The notes below the pieces were generated by a model. The model saw only the letters and a program-made list of their open reading frames with translations. It searched no databases and was not told the origin of the DNA. The translations under genes and the position numbers were made by a program. From the NCBI RefSeq assembly GCF_030867145.1, contig NC_134416.1:22511514-22575513 (forward strand): 64,000 nucleotides of DNA, in the 5' to 3' direction. Positions within the stretch are counted from its first letter, which is position 1; every line of letters begins with the position of its first letter. Below, in pieces: positions 14,361 to 27,970 of the stretch. Origin of the DNA: Opisthocomus hoazin. Taxonomy: Eukaryota; Chordata; Aves; Opisthocomiformes; Opisthocomidae.

Positions 14361-17300
14361 AATCTACCATGGTGGAAGAAATTTGGTCCAAATTTTGTGG
14401 TTTTGTATTCCTTACCTTCAAGACAAATGTTGCTGACTTTCTATTACTTACTGTGCTGTGGTCTATGATAGAAAACCAGTAGGGTAGAATATAAGCCCTG
14501 CAAAATGCCAAGTTATATATGGAATTAGAATTTCCCATCTCCAGGTCACTGATTACTGTTTGCCTTGACTCTTCATCAGCTTTGCGGAGAGAAAGATTAC
14601 ACTGCATTCTTTCAGATTCTCCATGCATAGTTTTGAAAGCGGAAGAATAATGAGCAAAATGACAAATAACAAAGCAAATAATACATTGTGACCAGTGAAT
14701 ACGCTTTCTCTTTGACAAATGTGCTTCTTTGCATGTGAATATGGGTATTGATGCAAATAGAAATCATTTATCAAAGTCTTCTGTGAAAAGAAATCAACTG
14801 TTTATTGAAAGAGAATAGGTTACAAAATGGGTGAAACAAACGACTATTTAGGATTCCACCCATGCTTACAAACTATCTATGGTTCAGCCAGCTCCACCAC
14901 AGGATACGCAGGCAGGGCCAAGTTCACCACTGATGCAGACACTATGCAACACTTAATTACATTGGCTAAACACAGGTAAAGGTCACCAAAATTCATCATC
15001 TCATTAGGATGATTACTGGCTGAGCTATATTGTCTCCCACTAACCTGCTGTTTTTGTCAAAGACCTTATGCACTCAGAAACCTGTCACTTCATGGAACTG
15101 CAGCATTCTTTTCATCATGTATTACAGTGCTAAGGTCATTTCTGGTTCACTAAGTCAGAGGAAAATCTATCATTTCCATATCTAAGAGTCATAGTGAAGT
15201 GTGTCATTTTTGGCTCCCTTTTTCTGATGTCTTCAGCCTTCTGTAAGACTCTTATTCCTATTTCTCTTATCAGCTCATGTTTCTCTTGGTATGAGATGCT
15301 CTTCACTCTGTCATTACTTCCACTGTCCTCCCACAGAAAGCCATTCCTGGGCAGCTTTTCATCTCTGTGTCTCTCTTTAACTTGAGCTGTTGGTAATTTA
15401 TAAATGTGATAGCTGCTTTCAACAGAACTGAACTACTGGACATAGCACAACATGTGTTGGGGGACATCTACAGGCTGATTCCTGCCACAGAAAGTTAAGG
15501 GAGATGTACTGCTAAGCAAATCAAGGACATCTCAGTCACACCTAGGTTATCTTCCTTTTTTCTTATAATCAGTCAGTCTTGAAAAATTACATCCTTACCC
15601 CAAAAATGAAACCAATAAATCCTCGATTCCACAAGACATATATGCAATTACCAGAAACTGCGTATTACCATCAAAAAGGTTAGAAGGCAATTATTTGATC
15701 TCAGAGCACTAAATATTTTTTAAATAATGATATGATGTAACAGTGCAGCTCTTACATCTGAAAATTTTTGATCATTTGGATGTTACCTGACAAAGCAAAA
15801 AAGAATATTTTAAATACTCTCAACTCCAAAGCAATATGTTTTATATACAGTGTTCCGATATCATAGCTGTGAGGTAAGCAATAGGTAAGTTTTTTACAAG
15901 CTAGTTGTCATAGTTTTTTTTTTTTCTTTTTACTGGTTACAAAAACCCAAACTAGTGAAAGAAAGGAAGGTCTGCTCAAAAGGGAAAGAATACAGGAAAA
16001 TCTAGCTGAAATCTCAATTTCCCATACATAAAATGAATATATTTCTTCTTAGCCTATGAGGATGTCATTAGGGCTGTGAGAATCAGATCATCCAAGAAAT
16101 ATAGTCATCCAGCTCCTAGTGAACCCAGAAACACTGAGAAAAAGATTAGGTATAATTAGCCTATGAGAAGACACATACTGAAATGTATATAGGGTATCAT
16201 ATTTAAATTTTGCACGAAATGATTTCGTGAAACAGAGTTATAGACAAGCTTGGAAGATTTCCACCTGTAAAAGTCCACTGACTTCCATATTTCCTCAGTA
16301 GCAGTAATCACCTATCCACCAGTATGGTCTGCCTGATATATAGCACAACTTTGCTGGAAGGAGTGCACAGCTGGCATTACAAAGTGTTTAGCTTACATGT
16401 TCTCCAGTTCCTAAACTCTTTGGTCACATGTGTCTTCAGCCATCACTGCTAAGAGATCCCTCAGCTGGGAGAGTGGACAAGGCAATTTCCTAATCCAGGA
16501 TGCTCAGCCTTACCTTCCAAGTAGTTGAGCACCTAATGAGCCTCAGTCCTAAACAAAACGGGATGAAATTAAGCAACATCCACTTCCACAAAAACTGTAT
16601 TTGATTTGTGGCTCCTGGTATTGTCTGCTTAACTCTAGTTTATACTCAACAGTCAAGAGCATATTTATAGAGGTAAAAGTTGACTTATAATGAAATTTTC
16701 AGTAAAAGCCTAGTTTAGTGGTTTTTCATAGGACAGGAGGAATCCAAACCTGTTATTATCCTGAAGACCAGTAATCAGGAGGCAAAGACAAAGTTGCATT
16801 TATAGCACCAAGTAGTCAGTCCTCTCCTCTGACAGCTCATACCCAGATTTCAGCAGCAGCTCAGCTGCACGAGTGCCAAGCAACTAGCAGAGACAAGGTT
16901 TGTGTGCTTTCAACAGATGTTCATGACCATGTTCCTAGTGCTTATGCAGCTGAGCTATTGCCAGCTTCTCTTTACACATTTTCCAGCATAGATAATATTT
17001 TCCAGACCAATGATTTCTCTCCCTTCAAATGTACCAAAGCAGTCAAGTGGCTCCACGCAGGTGAAAAAGTTTTCCCACATGATGCTGAAGGATGTGGGTT
17101 TTAGGCTGGGAGCCTTTTGTGGGATACAGACATCTTCCTGTGGCTGTGTTTGTTTAAATCACTGACTAATGCCAAGGTCATTTCCCTTTATCCCATTTTT
17201 ACAAAGACTGAACTCTGCTGAAAAGTGACCAAAGGGAGACAGAGCTGATAACTACCGGAGAAGGGGAGAGGAAATTCTGGGGAGAAGCCTTTAGTAGGCT

Positions 17301-19764
17301 CTGGTAGTGTATTAAGACTTTTTGCAACAGAAAGTTTGTGAAACACAACAGGGTTTCTTTGGGCTCTGTTAAAAAGACAATATCATATTCCTATTTGAAT
17401 TTTTCCTAGGCCTGGAAGAAAAATACAAGAAAGTACAAATTCATTTTGGATTTGTATTGAAAGACTCTAGTCCACTAGGTTAAGGTGCTGTATTTTGCCA
17501 TTTTCCCAGAAACACCACAGAACATTTTTTAAAAGCCAAAGAGAAGCTCATCATAGATGTTTCCAACCATAACTTCATTGTTTATTCACTTTCTTCATGT
17601 AATTATTCACTTCCCCTCTGGAATACTTCAGAGTTTCAGTTTGCTTTCCTAACAGCTCTTGTCGAAATACAACAAATGTATGTGAAAGACAAAAAGATCA
17701 AAGACATTTTCCATGTGTCTGAAGTGAAAGGTGAGTTCTGTGGTGTGCTGGTGATATTCTTGGTTACTCCAAAGACATAATTCACAGTCTCATATCAAAC
17801 TTCAGAAAGCTCTTTTAGTGATGAAATTTAACCCATACATCTAAATGTATTCTTCCCTAACAGCAATCTGTGCTAAACTCATTACAATACCATCATTAAA
17901 GTGTGGGTCAGTTTTTAATATAACAACACTTTCTGTGTCAAAAATATTTAGCTGTGCTATAGGCTCACATTAGAACCACATGTATAATAAAGATGTTCCT
18001 CACTCTCAAAGTCTTCAGTCAGCACACAATTATTCTGAAGTTACTGAAAAATAGCCAACTCACAGATGTAAAGATCTCAATTGCTAAATGAAGCCATATT
18101 CATTATTTATTTGGCTGGGAAACTAGAAAGTGACAGCTCTCTACAAGTCATGTAGCAATATAAGAGGAGCAAAGCAGCAAGAGTGCCAATAGAAGAATCA
18201 TGATGCCATTTGTGAGCAGCTGGATTCCCTGGCAATTGGTGACGGTGTCAGAGGAACCAGTCACAAGCTGGCAGATGCTCTACCTTTATTTTCACAAATC
18301 ATAATAAATTTAAAGGTAGATTTCTTTCTCTAAATCTTCTGATATGAGATTTAGGAAAAAAATTTTCATATACTTGTAAATAGTTTATTACTTTGAGGAC
18401 ATCATAAACCATGATGCAACCTGCTGTGGTTCAGAAATTCAGAACAAGGAACAGTTGTATATTACATTTCAATGTTAACTTTTCAGCAGTCATTAATTAC
18501 AGTTTCCTAATAGCACACACACTGCAGCTCTCAGAGGATCACTTGTCTTCTGCATGTCATGATATTAAACTAGATGGGAGACCAGGTTGCCAAATGTTCT
18601 GTGAAATCACAATAGCAACTATGGAAAGGGCAAGAGAAAAAAAGGCCTTGTCAGACAGGACACCATTGTAGGATCAGTTAAGTGCTAGCCAAAGTCAGCT
18701 CTGCTTCTATCAGTTTTGCATTACCAGAGGGAAAGCATCTAACAGTCTTCTGAGAAACAGCATCTCTTGGCATAACTCATAGAAGGCACTATGAGCAAAA
18801 TAGGTTAAAGATCACAGCAGCAAGTTGTCAACAGTCAACTGACTAGCATTGAATAACACCTTCTGCAATAACTGCTCGTATGCACCACTTTGTAGCACAG
18901 GTCCTCCAAACCTCGGGGTAAACTGCTGAATGCAGGAAGAAGCCACAGACCAGAATATGTAGAAAAGTGCTAGAGAAAAAAACCTACCCCTAAGTAAAAA
19001 GCCCCGAGCAGATGAGGATGTTGATTTTCCAGGATGACAAGATGACTTCATACAGAGAGATCATGCATAAAGTAGGTCTGCAAGGAGGTACTGTGACCAC
19101 AGGGTGAAGGCTACATCTATTGGAGTAAACTCGGTTGCAACAGGGAATGTTCCCAGGTACAGGGACTCAGTTACCTTTTCTGTTAAATTATTAAAATAGT
19201 CCCTGGATGTGTTTTGGCCTCCCAGACAAATTCCTGTGCACAAGTTTGAAGTCCAAATGGGCCATGTGTCACTTCCAAAAGGTAGTTGTCCTGCAAGCAG
19301 CCGCGTTATTTTGAGGGATGGCAGAGTACGATAATGAAAACACTACACCAGGCAGTTTCAGTGCCAGGGAACGGACAAGGACACACTTAGCCGGGGTGGC
19401 TGAGAAACTCATGGGCTGCAGCTACTGCACTAGCTAACAGAAGCAAGCCAGGAAAGCCACCATGGGCAGAAAGCCCAGCTGAACAACAGGAGACAGGGAT
19501 GCATCCTGGTGCATCCAGCACTCTCAGTTGCTCTCGCTGTCTTCCAAGGCTGAACAGCCTCAATCAATTACAGGCCTGCCTCTCTTTGCTGCAGGCTCAG
19601 CAGGCCTATCCCAAATGATCTCCCAAAAATAGTATTTCCTGTGCACTGAAGATTTGCTACAGAATGCTGTAACTCTGTGCAGTACTGCTACATTCACTTT
19701 TAAGCGGTTCATGCATCACCAGAGCACCACAGCGTGGGAACTCTGCTTCATGTATCATTAATCC
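14361..19764. other. intergenic, no supported gene
   Basis: AT-rich sequence without convincing frames. It contains a T-run at 15914-15925 and a 17-nt quasi-palindrome at 16213-16229. On the minus strand, 19243-18812 holds two short frames in the same register separated by one stop; no family is recognised. Confidence 0.6.
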
Positions 19765-19838
19765 TGCCTTGGGATAGGAAAATGGACTAGGTGACCTTTT
19801 GAGATCTTTCTTAGCCTTTTCTTCTATGATAAATATGG
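19765..19838 (+). mobile_element. old CR1 3'-end scrap
   Basis: GGGATAGGAAAATGGACTAG, GTGACCTTTTGAGATCTTTC and CTTCTATGAT match, in order, the CR1-type 3' terminus (xxGGACTAGATGACCTxxxGAGGTCxCTTCCAGxxxTATTTCTATGAT). Only this end is recognisable. It is too short for subfamily assignment. Confidence 0.65.
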
Positions 19839-22800
19839 ATTCAGGACACAAACTTTCCATTTTCCTTTTTTCTTTTTTTCCTAAAGTCATTCCACAATTT
19901 CTATACTTCACCAAAAAGAAAGAAAACATTTAAGGAAATAATCCAAGCCATGTTCATTTACTGCCTGAGAAAATACATGGGTCTGCCAAGCTCTGTCAGG
20001 CTCTGAGACCAATCAAGGAAGCCAATTTTAAATTCTATGGACCTCCCATGAGAATGCTCTGCTAATATTTATATCTCTACTCTGATCTGGGTGATTGCCC
20101 AACCTCCTCAGCTGAACTCATTCACTAAGCCAGTGTCAGGAGAAAAGAGACAGTTGTTCCTCCCTTGTGAGAGCTGCACCACAGGGCATCCAGTCCACTT
20201 CCAAGTCTCAAGCAGCAGCCACAAAGTCTAAAGGATGCATACATCTAACTGCTCTTTTTGGGTCAGGAGACTTGGGGTTTTGGTGTGTTGATGCTTTCTA
20301 AGTGAGACTTCCAGTGATACACAGAGTAGCGTAACAATTTAATTACACTTTCACATCTAAATTCTGCGAGATATTGACTGAATAGTCAAACAAGGATACT
20401 TTCCCTTGAGGATTCATGGATTCCTCCAGAGTAGCATGATCAGGGTGCACTTTCTCAGCCAGGACATGGAGTATCCATCACAGTTGCTTCTACTATTACT
20501 TCTTCAGTTGTCCATCAAGACTTTGCTGTTACCACTGTGTGTGGGAGACAAATCACAATATAAGAAGATGATGCTGGTAGAAGACATCATTCTAGTTTCC
20601 TTGTTAATCTTTAGCCACGTTCTCTCTGTCTATTTGTATAGATACAATATGGATCAAAAAAGATAATAAAAAATTTTAACTTGCAGAAAAAAACTCAGAC
20701 TAAACTCAAATAATATACAGCTATCAGTGACACAAAAGAGCTTCTTAGTATGGGGTTTATCAACAGTTATATGTAAAATCAAACATAATGATCACGGGCA
20801 CTAAGCAAAATTTCCGAACACCTGAAAGTCAGGAGACTATGATTCTTTTACATGTATATTGATCAAAGGAAACTCAAAGAAGAGAAGGAACATGTTCTTT
20901 CTTTGAGAGCTGTTTTGGAAAGCAGAACTGAATAAGTTTGCTATTGCTCAGGTTTAAGAAATAGACTCCTAATTTTCCCAATTCTCTCAGCTTTTCCAGA
21001 TAACTTCATTTTAAACATACCATGTTGCTTAAAAGCCATTGCTTCTTTTTAAGTCATATTGTAACACAAGCAAAAAAGCAGTCAAAGGTTCACAATGAAA
21101 AATAAAAGAATATGCTTGATAAATCAAAGGCTCTGCAGGTAAATGAAAGGAAGTCACATCTCTGTTCACCTACCAAAAAACTTACAACTGGAGAAATAAG
21201 CTAACGACTGATTTTTTTTTTAAATTCAGGATGATCACAAACTTTCTTGCTCTAAAATATTTATAAAATGAATGCAGTGAGTTCCAGGAGAACGAGTTCT
21301 TACGCATCCAAGTTAGTGAAAAACTTCCATACAAGTTGACTGAGTTTTTCCCAACACGAACACCACAATCTTAAACCACAGCATAACTGAAACCATAAAT
21401 ATGCTTTGAAAACATGGTCCAAATCTACCATGTATTTCTGATCATAAAATGCAATATTTCATATTCACTGATTGATTGATGGACTTCACATCTTTTACCT
21501 GAGAAGGAAGTCTATTTGTTTCCTGTAATTTGGTTTTTTTCAGCCCTAGGTCACAAGAATTTCATCAGCATCTGACAGCCATTCCTGACAGCCTCATTCA
21601 ATTAAGGCTTACTGAATTCTGTTAAAAACCTCACAGTAAAAGCTTCATCACAAAGTTAAAGAAGAACATAGAAAAACAAATGGTGTTTTTACCTTACATC
21701 TAAGAAAAAAACCTCTATTACTCTGCAAATCATTCTGCGGTTGTGTGTTCCTCACAGAAGGGTGAAAAACATTATTTTCATTTAAAAGACTGGTCCTCAC
21801 TTCAGTTGTACAGAACATCATCCCACAGGCGCTGCGCTTAACCCTTGGATTGTTTCCCCTCAAGGAATAGGCTGTTCCTAGCAAAAAGGTCTTGTTCATT
21901 TATGGCCAGGTAGATGTTATATGCAACATTATTAAGCAGCTCAGCTTAAATCAAAAGCCCAACTCATACCAAAACCATACGGAGGCAATGGCAGGGAAGC
22001 ATTATCCCTAAGCATGGAACTTTTTCTAATGTGTCAGATCAGAAGTCCTAAAGAAAGCTTCATACTTTATAGAAAATGTCCTCAAGACTGTTTCTGAGAT
22101 AAATATCTCAGTGTTTTAAGGGGTTTCAGGAAGAGAATATCTTTGAATCCTTTGTGAAAGAGCAAAAAAATTGTTCAAAAATTGCCTAAATAGAAGAGTA
22201 AACAGAAGCTTCTCAGAAGTCACTTCCAGAAAAGATGAAATGACATTTTATTGTGACCCGATATTGCGCTGGATAATCCTCTTCTACTGTACATTAATCT
22301 GATGAGTGGGCCAGCTCACTGGTTACATTTGCCTTTAATAGAAAAGAAGATCAAGAGTGTCTGTCACTATTTCATTTTAATGCCTATTCCTCCAGGCACA
22401 GCCTTTTATGGTTTTGTTCCAAAGAAACGGACACCATTTTTCCATCTGTCCTATTCTTTGAACACATGCTAATTGCTTTTAAACTTTCCCAGGCCTAGGT
22501 TTCCAACCTAGGAAACATCATTGCTTAACATTAGGAGGACCACGTAATAGGGAAGAAATGAATTTTTTATTTCTTAACAAGACTTTCATAACCACAGTGA
22601 CTTCACTTTCAAAGCACACGAAAGCTGTAGCTATTTGAAAGCAATAGTCCAAAGATGCACACTGCCTTAGGTCTGATGTCACCCCTTCATTCCAGATTGA
22701 GGAAGTTGCCTTGTCTGAGCCTTTGGTATAACTACACTTTTACACAAACCTCTCTTTCTTTCTTTCTGCTTCCTACCATACCGGGAAGGCCTAGTTCTCC

Positions 22801-25800
22801 CCAGCCATACCTGCCTGTGTGAGTCTGTATGAAAATGAAATGTATATTCCATTGGGATGAAGCACAAAGTCCAGGGTCCACCTTATATCTCAGCTTCAAG
22901 CAGTAGCAAAGAGGTCTGCAACAGTCACCTTCCAGCTAAGAAAATCTCTCACTATGAAACCATACAGAAACTTTTGCACTATAAAGCTAGAGTCACTAAA
23001 AAGAATTTATCCCTCCGTTCCCGGATGCTGTTGTTTCATCATCCCAGCATAGAAAGAACTAGTGAGCAACTAAGATGTGAAGGAAAGCACGTAATGGTTA
23101 TTTGTCAGAAGATGAGTCTGGCAGGAGGTCTGGGACTCAGATATCCCCTTTTGCCGGTTCCTGCTGCTCAGAGAATGAATAGCTGTCTCTGCTAGACCAG
23201 CTACCTTCCTTTTGAATCATCTTCTGCTACACGCTCTTACCAAAAAAATTCTTGTATTTCTGGAGAGTTTCAGGTGGGACTACCTCTGACTGTGGCCACA
23301 AGAGCCTTTGCATTGAGTACAGAATTAATCATTCCAGTCTCCAGACTGTCCCTTAGTGCTCATTCATGCTATTCCATTTCCTTGATGCCAGCACAATATC
23401 TCATTTTTTTGAGCCAGATTGATAATGAAATGTTTTTTACAGCAGGCGTAACTGGAGGAGCAGGAAGTTCAGGCAGGTGCAGAACTAACAGCTGGGGGTG
23501 AACTGAGGATGAAAAAAACATAAATCAGATATTTTTCTTTAATGAGTTAGCTTGTACAAATTGCCTGTGAGTACATTTGGCAAGTCAGTGGAAAAGCTGA
23601 GCAGAAAACTTCAAAAAGGAGACATCCTGTACGGAGGTCAGGTTTACAGCTTGTCCAACGGCAATTTTCGTAGCACAGCTGAGGGGAGAGGGAGCTGTGA
23701 TATGGAATGGGAGTCATGACTGAGGATGGGAACAAGGAGGCAGGAGGAAAGGATTTTCTAGACCCAGTCTCTGCCAAGGCCACCACAAAACTTCACCATG
23801 GTTTATCCCCCCCCCTCCAGTATCAGGTGCTCAGGAGCAACATAGGGCCCTGTACCTGGGGCAGAGTTCACAGCACAAACCTCAGCACCATGAAGCCTGT
23901 TCGCAGCTGCACCTGGGGAGCACAGCCCCATCAGCCCGCTGTCCGCCAGCCCCAGAGCAACCACTGTCTTTCCCGCAATGGTCCTTCGAGGAGATGACAG
24001 ACTGCTTTCCCAGTCAGGGCTGCCACCTGCCAAACGCCCACGTAGGGTCTTCAGAAACTAACTTTGACAGTTCAAAACCCAATCCCTAACGGAGTTTATA
24101 ACTTTATACAAACATATCACCTTCTGTCACAGATTAGCTGTGTTCTCACTTTACAGACGTCTGTTGTTCCCCTGTTGGATCAGCTCCTGTGTCCACACAG
24201 CTCTCCTACACATGGTGAGAAATACTTTGTTGTGACAGAGCTTTCTGTCCTTGCAAAGCTGGGGGTTGACTATGCTCCCGCCAGTGTTTGCACAGTCAGC
24301 CTGCTAGGATGGAAGACAGCCTGCAAGAACACCAAAACTGCCAGAATGGTTTGATCCCAAGAAAAGACGTAATTCCTCCATAATGGTAGTATTAAAAGTT
24401 GTAGAAAGCTATTTGGAAAATCACAGAAACAATATCTTGCAGCATAGAAAAGAGCAAGTTGAAGGTTGGAGCAAAGAAGAAGAGAGGGCTAAAGGAAGTA
24501 ATTTTGTTTGCGTCTGTGTTCCTCAGTATTGTCAAGAGCTCCAGACTAACCATGATTCGTATTGCCACTACTCTCCATCTCTGTTCTAATCCACATTTCT
24601 TTGTACGGTAAATGACACGAGTAGAGAACAGCCCAAGGAAAGCCATGTTACTAGCTGCAAGTGCTGGATCTGGCTTACAAGCAGAAAGATGAGCTTGCTC
24701 TCCCTTGCAGGTGGTCAGAGCATGCACTGGAAGAGCCATAAGGGGCAGTGGTGGTCATAGACTTGTTAGGAAACGTAAGGCCATTGAAATCCATCTTTAT
24801 CCCCAAAGCTGACATAGCACTAGAAAGTACTCTGCCTAAGAGGGAGCTGGCCTTTCTATTTCTTCAGTCCACAAAAGGCAGTGGTTTATAAGCTTTTGGG
24901 CATTAGTGCCAACACTCATTATTTCAAAATGTCAAGGATACTACTGAAAGGCTTTTTCCCTTTAGATCCCCACCTCCCCTTGCTTTTCTTTTTCTTGCAT
25001 TTTCGAGAAATGGAATGGGAACCTAAAATCAGTTCCAGTTCACCTCCCCCTGTGACACATTTCAGCTTTGTTATCATAATGCATCAGAGTGCCATAATCT
25101 GTCTGTTAGGCTGTTTACTACAGGCCTAGAGTACATTAATTCAATAGTAGGTCTGGCAGGAAACGCAAGCAGGAATGGGGAAAAAGGCAACAACCAGATA
25201 GCAGGTTCTTAGCAAGAACATCAAAGTAATGCACTTCACGTTGCTACTTTAGTTTATGTTTTCTGAGTGTTATTGAACTTGTTCATACGCCTCAGCTAAG
25301 ACATGAAAATGAAAGACCTCTTTTACCTGTAAAGATGCAGAGTAAGCAACAGAACTGACTGTGCAATAAACTGGCATCTATCCCACAGAAGTGAAAAGCT
25401 TCAGTCAGCTAGGCACTCATGTACTCATTTATAATTCTAGACTCAAAAAACCCACTTTGTAATTTTATGCTGTGGCAAGAGTAAACTGCACTTTATTTAA
25501 AAGTGCAGTTTTAAAGTGACTCCTCATTCTCCCAAACCAATAAAATCTCCTACAGAAAAACGTTAGCAAGAGTAATGTGGTTGATCTTCTGGATGAACAG
25601 AGTTTAAACACAAAAATATCACAACCTTTATCCTAGTGTAAGAGTAGGAGAACCATGAGCTTTTAACCTGGGAAGCAAAGGCACAAGACCTGTGCCCTGA
25701 GGGATGCACTTGGGGAAGCCAGATCGACACTTATATGACACCAAATCCTAGGTTCAAAGCTCTTCACTTCCTTTCTTATATGGATTTGAAGAAAGAAGCA

Positions 25801-27159
25801 AGGAAGAATTCTATTTCAAATCCTGCTTTTAGTGCATGCTTCCTTCAAAATAAACTTATCAGTCCATGTAAACAATCTCCATGGCCTCAGGCCCTCAGAA
25901 ACATAAGTTTCCTTTTCCAGAAGCTCCCACATTTGCCATCGTCCAAGCAGCCCAGAGGAACTTGTCCAACTCCAGCCCTCTGGCAATCCCAGAAAAGTCT
26001 ATTGGCAAGCCAAGACTCCTGCCTTGTTTCTTTTTTTCACTTTTAATAACCTACATGTCTTAAATGGTGTCCTCTTGAAAGACCAGCACCTTCTGTCCCA
26101 AACTGTTCCGTTATTGAACTCTCATATTTTTGTTAATTGTTTTTGAGAAAGGAGCAGCACTGAGCTCCTTGTATTATCCTACTCTTTCTAGTCATAGGGA
26201 AAAAATGAAAAACACACAGATGCAGTTCTTAAATACAAATTACCATCTCCTCTCAATTTTCTGCCAGCAATCAAAGCTTCTGGAGGGCCGATGTGGACCA
26301 TAACTTCAAAACATCTTTCATTGTTTTGTAGTCTTTACGTAGTCCTAACAATTAAGAATGAGATTTAACATTTCCATACCATCATTAAGGACATCAATTA
26401 TCCTAGAAATGCCTCTTTACCAAAAAAGGCACAGCCAGAAATGGAGATAAAAACTAAAAATGAAGATCATAAATAAGTTGAGGTTATAGGAAAACCTGGA
26501 ATAAAACGCACAACATTGTGAAGCTTTCTAGATAAAGTCTACTGACAGTAGCAGTAGACACTAACCTCTAAACTTAAAGCAGGATGAAATTTTGTTCTCT
26601 TTATTCCAGACATGCCCTCCTCTAGTGTAGATTCAAGTGATTTCTGAAGAAAAGAGTAGATGTTACTCAACCTGCAGCAACATACTTGTACAGCCCAAAT
26701 GGCAAATAAAGGCTCAGTCATGGCCACGAGTCTGAAAAAGGGTAACAAAACAATCTGTAATCCAGCAGAATGATGCACAAACTTGTAACAGTAGTGAAAT
26801 GTAATGTTGCTTTGCACTGAATATTTTGCAAGCATTTCATAATGAATTAGAAGAACAAAAAAATATTCGAGTTTCATTTATATCAGATTTAATTTAGAAC
26901 AGTTAAACAAATGGTTCAAGATCTTTGCTTATTAAATACAAGAATTTATATGTCTCTGGTTGGGAAAATGACAGGAGGTGGCTGGAGAAGGGCAGATACA
27001 TTCTTTACTATCAAGGTGTAAAAACTTCAAAGGAAACAAAAATGATGAAGGCTACCAAAACAAAAAATTTTAAAAAAGTTTTCTAGGATCAAAGCAGTTA
27101 ATGTCTGCAGGCAGGAAAGATGTTTATTCCAAATACCTAGCTGGGGCCACAGAATACAA
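19839..27159. other. intergenic, no supported gene
   Basis: No recognisable coding sequence. A somewhat GC-richer patch at 23640-24040 gives short frames on both strands, which suggests base composition rather than coding. A short (TTTC)n lies near 22752-22768, an 8-bp palindromic hairpin at 22094-22111, and the perfect 12-bp hairpin at 25483-25511. Confidence 0.6.
25483..25511. repeat. perfect 12-bp inverted repeat, 5-nt loop
   Basis: AAACTGCACTTT at 25483-25494 and its exact reverse complement AAAGTGCAGTTT at 25500-25511 flank the loop ATTTA. The single strand would form a 12-bp stem. No frame or repeat family is associated with it. Confidence 0.8.
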
Positions 27160-27970
27160 TACATTTAACAGAGTTGTAAGAAATGGAGAATTCCCCAGTG
27201 TATCTCTGGTTGTGGATTTAACCACATTTGTATGCCACAGTGAAGGGATGCCATCCAGAGGAACGTGGACAGTCTTGAGGAGTAGGCCTGTGGAAACCTT
27301 ATGAAGTTTAACAGATTAAGTCCAAGGTCCTGCACCTGAGTTGGGGCAATCCCCAGTATTAATACAGGGTGGGGGTTGAATGGATTGAAAGCAGCCCTAT
27401 GGGAAAGGACTTGGGGGTACTGGTGGATGAAAAATTTTCTATGAGCCGGCAATGTGCACTTGCAGCCCAGAATATCAATCATATCCTGGGCTGCATCAAA
27501 AGAAGCATGGCCAGCAGGTCAAGGGAGGTGATTCTCCCTCTCTTCTCTGCTCGTGAGACCCCGTTTTGAGTACTGCATCCAGTATGGGGTCTCCAGTACA
27601 AGAAAGATCTGGACCTGTTAGAGTGAGCCCAGAGGAGGGCCACAAAAACAATCAGAGGGCTGGAATATCTCTCCTGCGAAGAAGGGCTGAGAGAGTTTGG
27701 GTTGTTCAGCCTGAAGAAGGGAAGGCTGTGGGAAGACCTTCAATACTTACAGGGTGCTTGTAAGAAAGATGGAGAAAAACTTTTTACCAAGGCCTTTAGC
27801 AACAGGAAAAGGACAAATGATTTTAAACTGCAAGAAGGTAGGTTTAGATTGGATATAAGGAAGATATTTTTTACAGCCAGGGTCATAAGACACTGGAACA
27901 TGTTGCCCAGAGAAGCTGTAGATGCCCCTCCCTAGAGGTGTTCAAGGCCAGATTGGACAGGGCTATCTTC
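27160..27970 (+). mobile_element. degenerate CR1 copy, ~0.8 kb
   Basis: A + strand CR1 fragment in several broken frames. Recognisable blocks in order are GVEWIESSPMGKDLGVLVDE and MSRQCALAAQNINHILGCI (27369 onward), [12 protein letters not shown], then a frame change, EGLREFGLFSLKKGR-like sequence near 27690, KDGEKLF near 27765, RFRLDIRKIFFTARV and RHWNMLPREAVDAP (to 27935), and GGTGTTCAAGGCCAGATTGG. The terminal octamers are not seen after 27970, so the 3' end is lost or very diverged. The left boundary is approximate. Confidence 0.85.
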
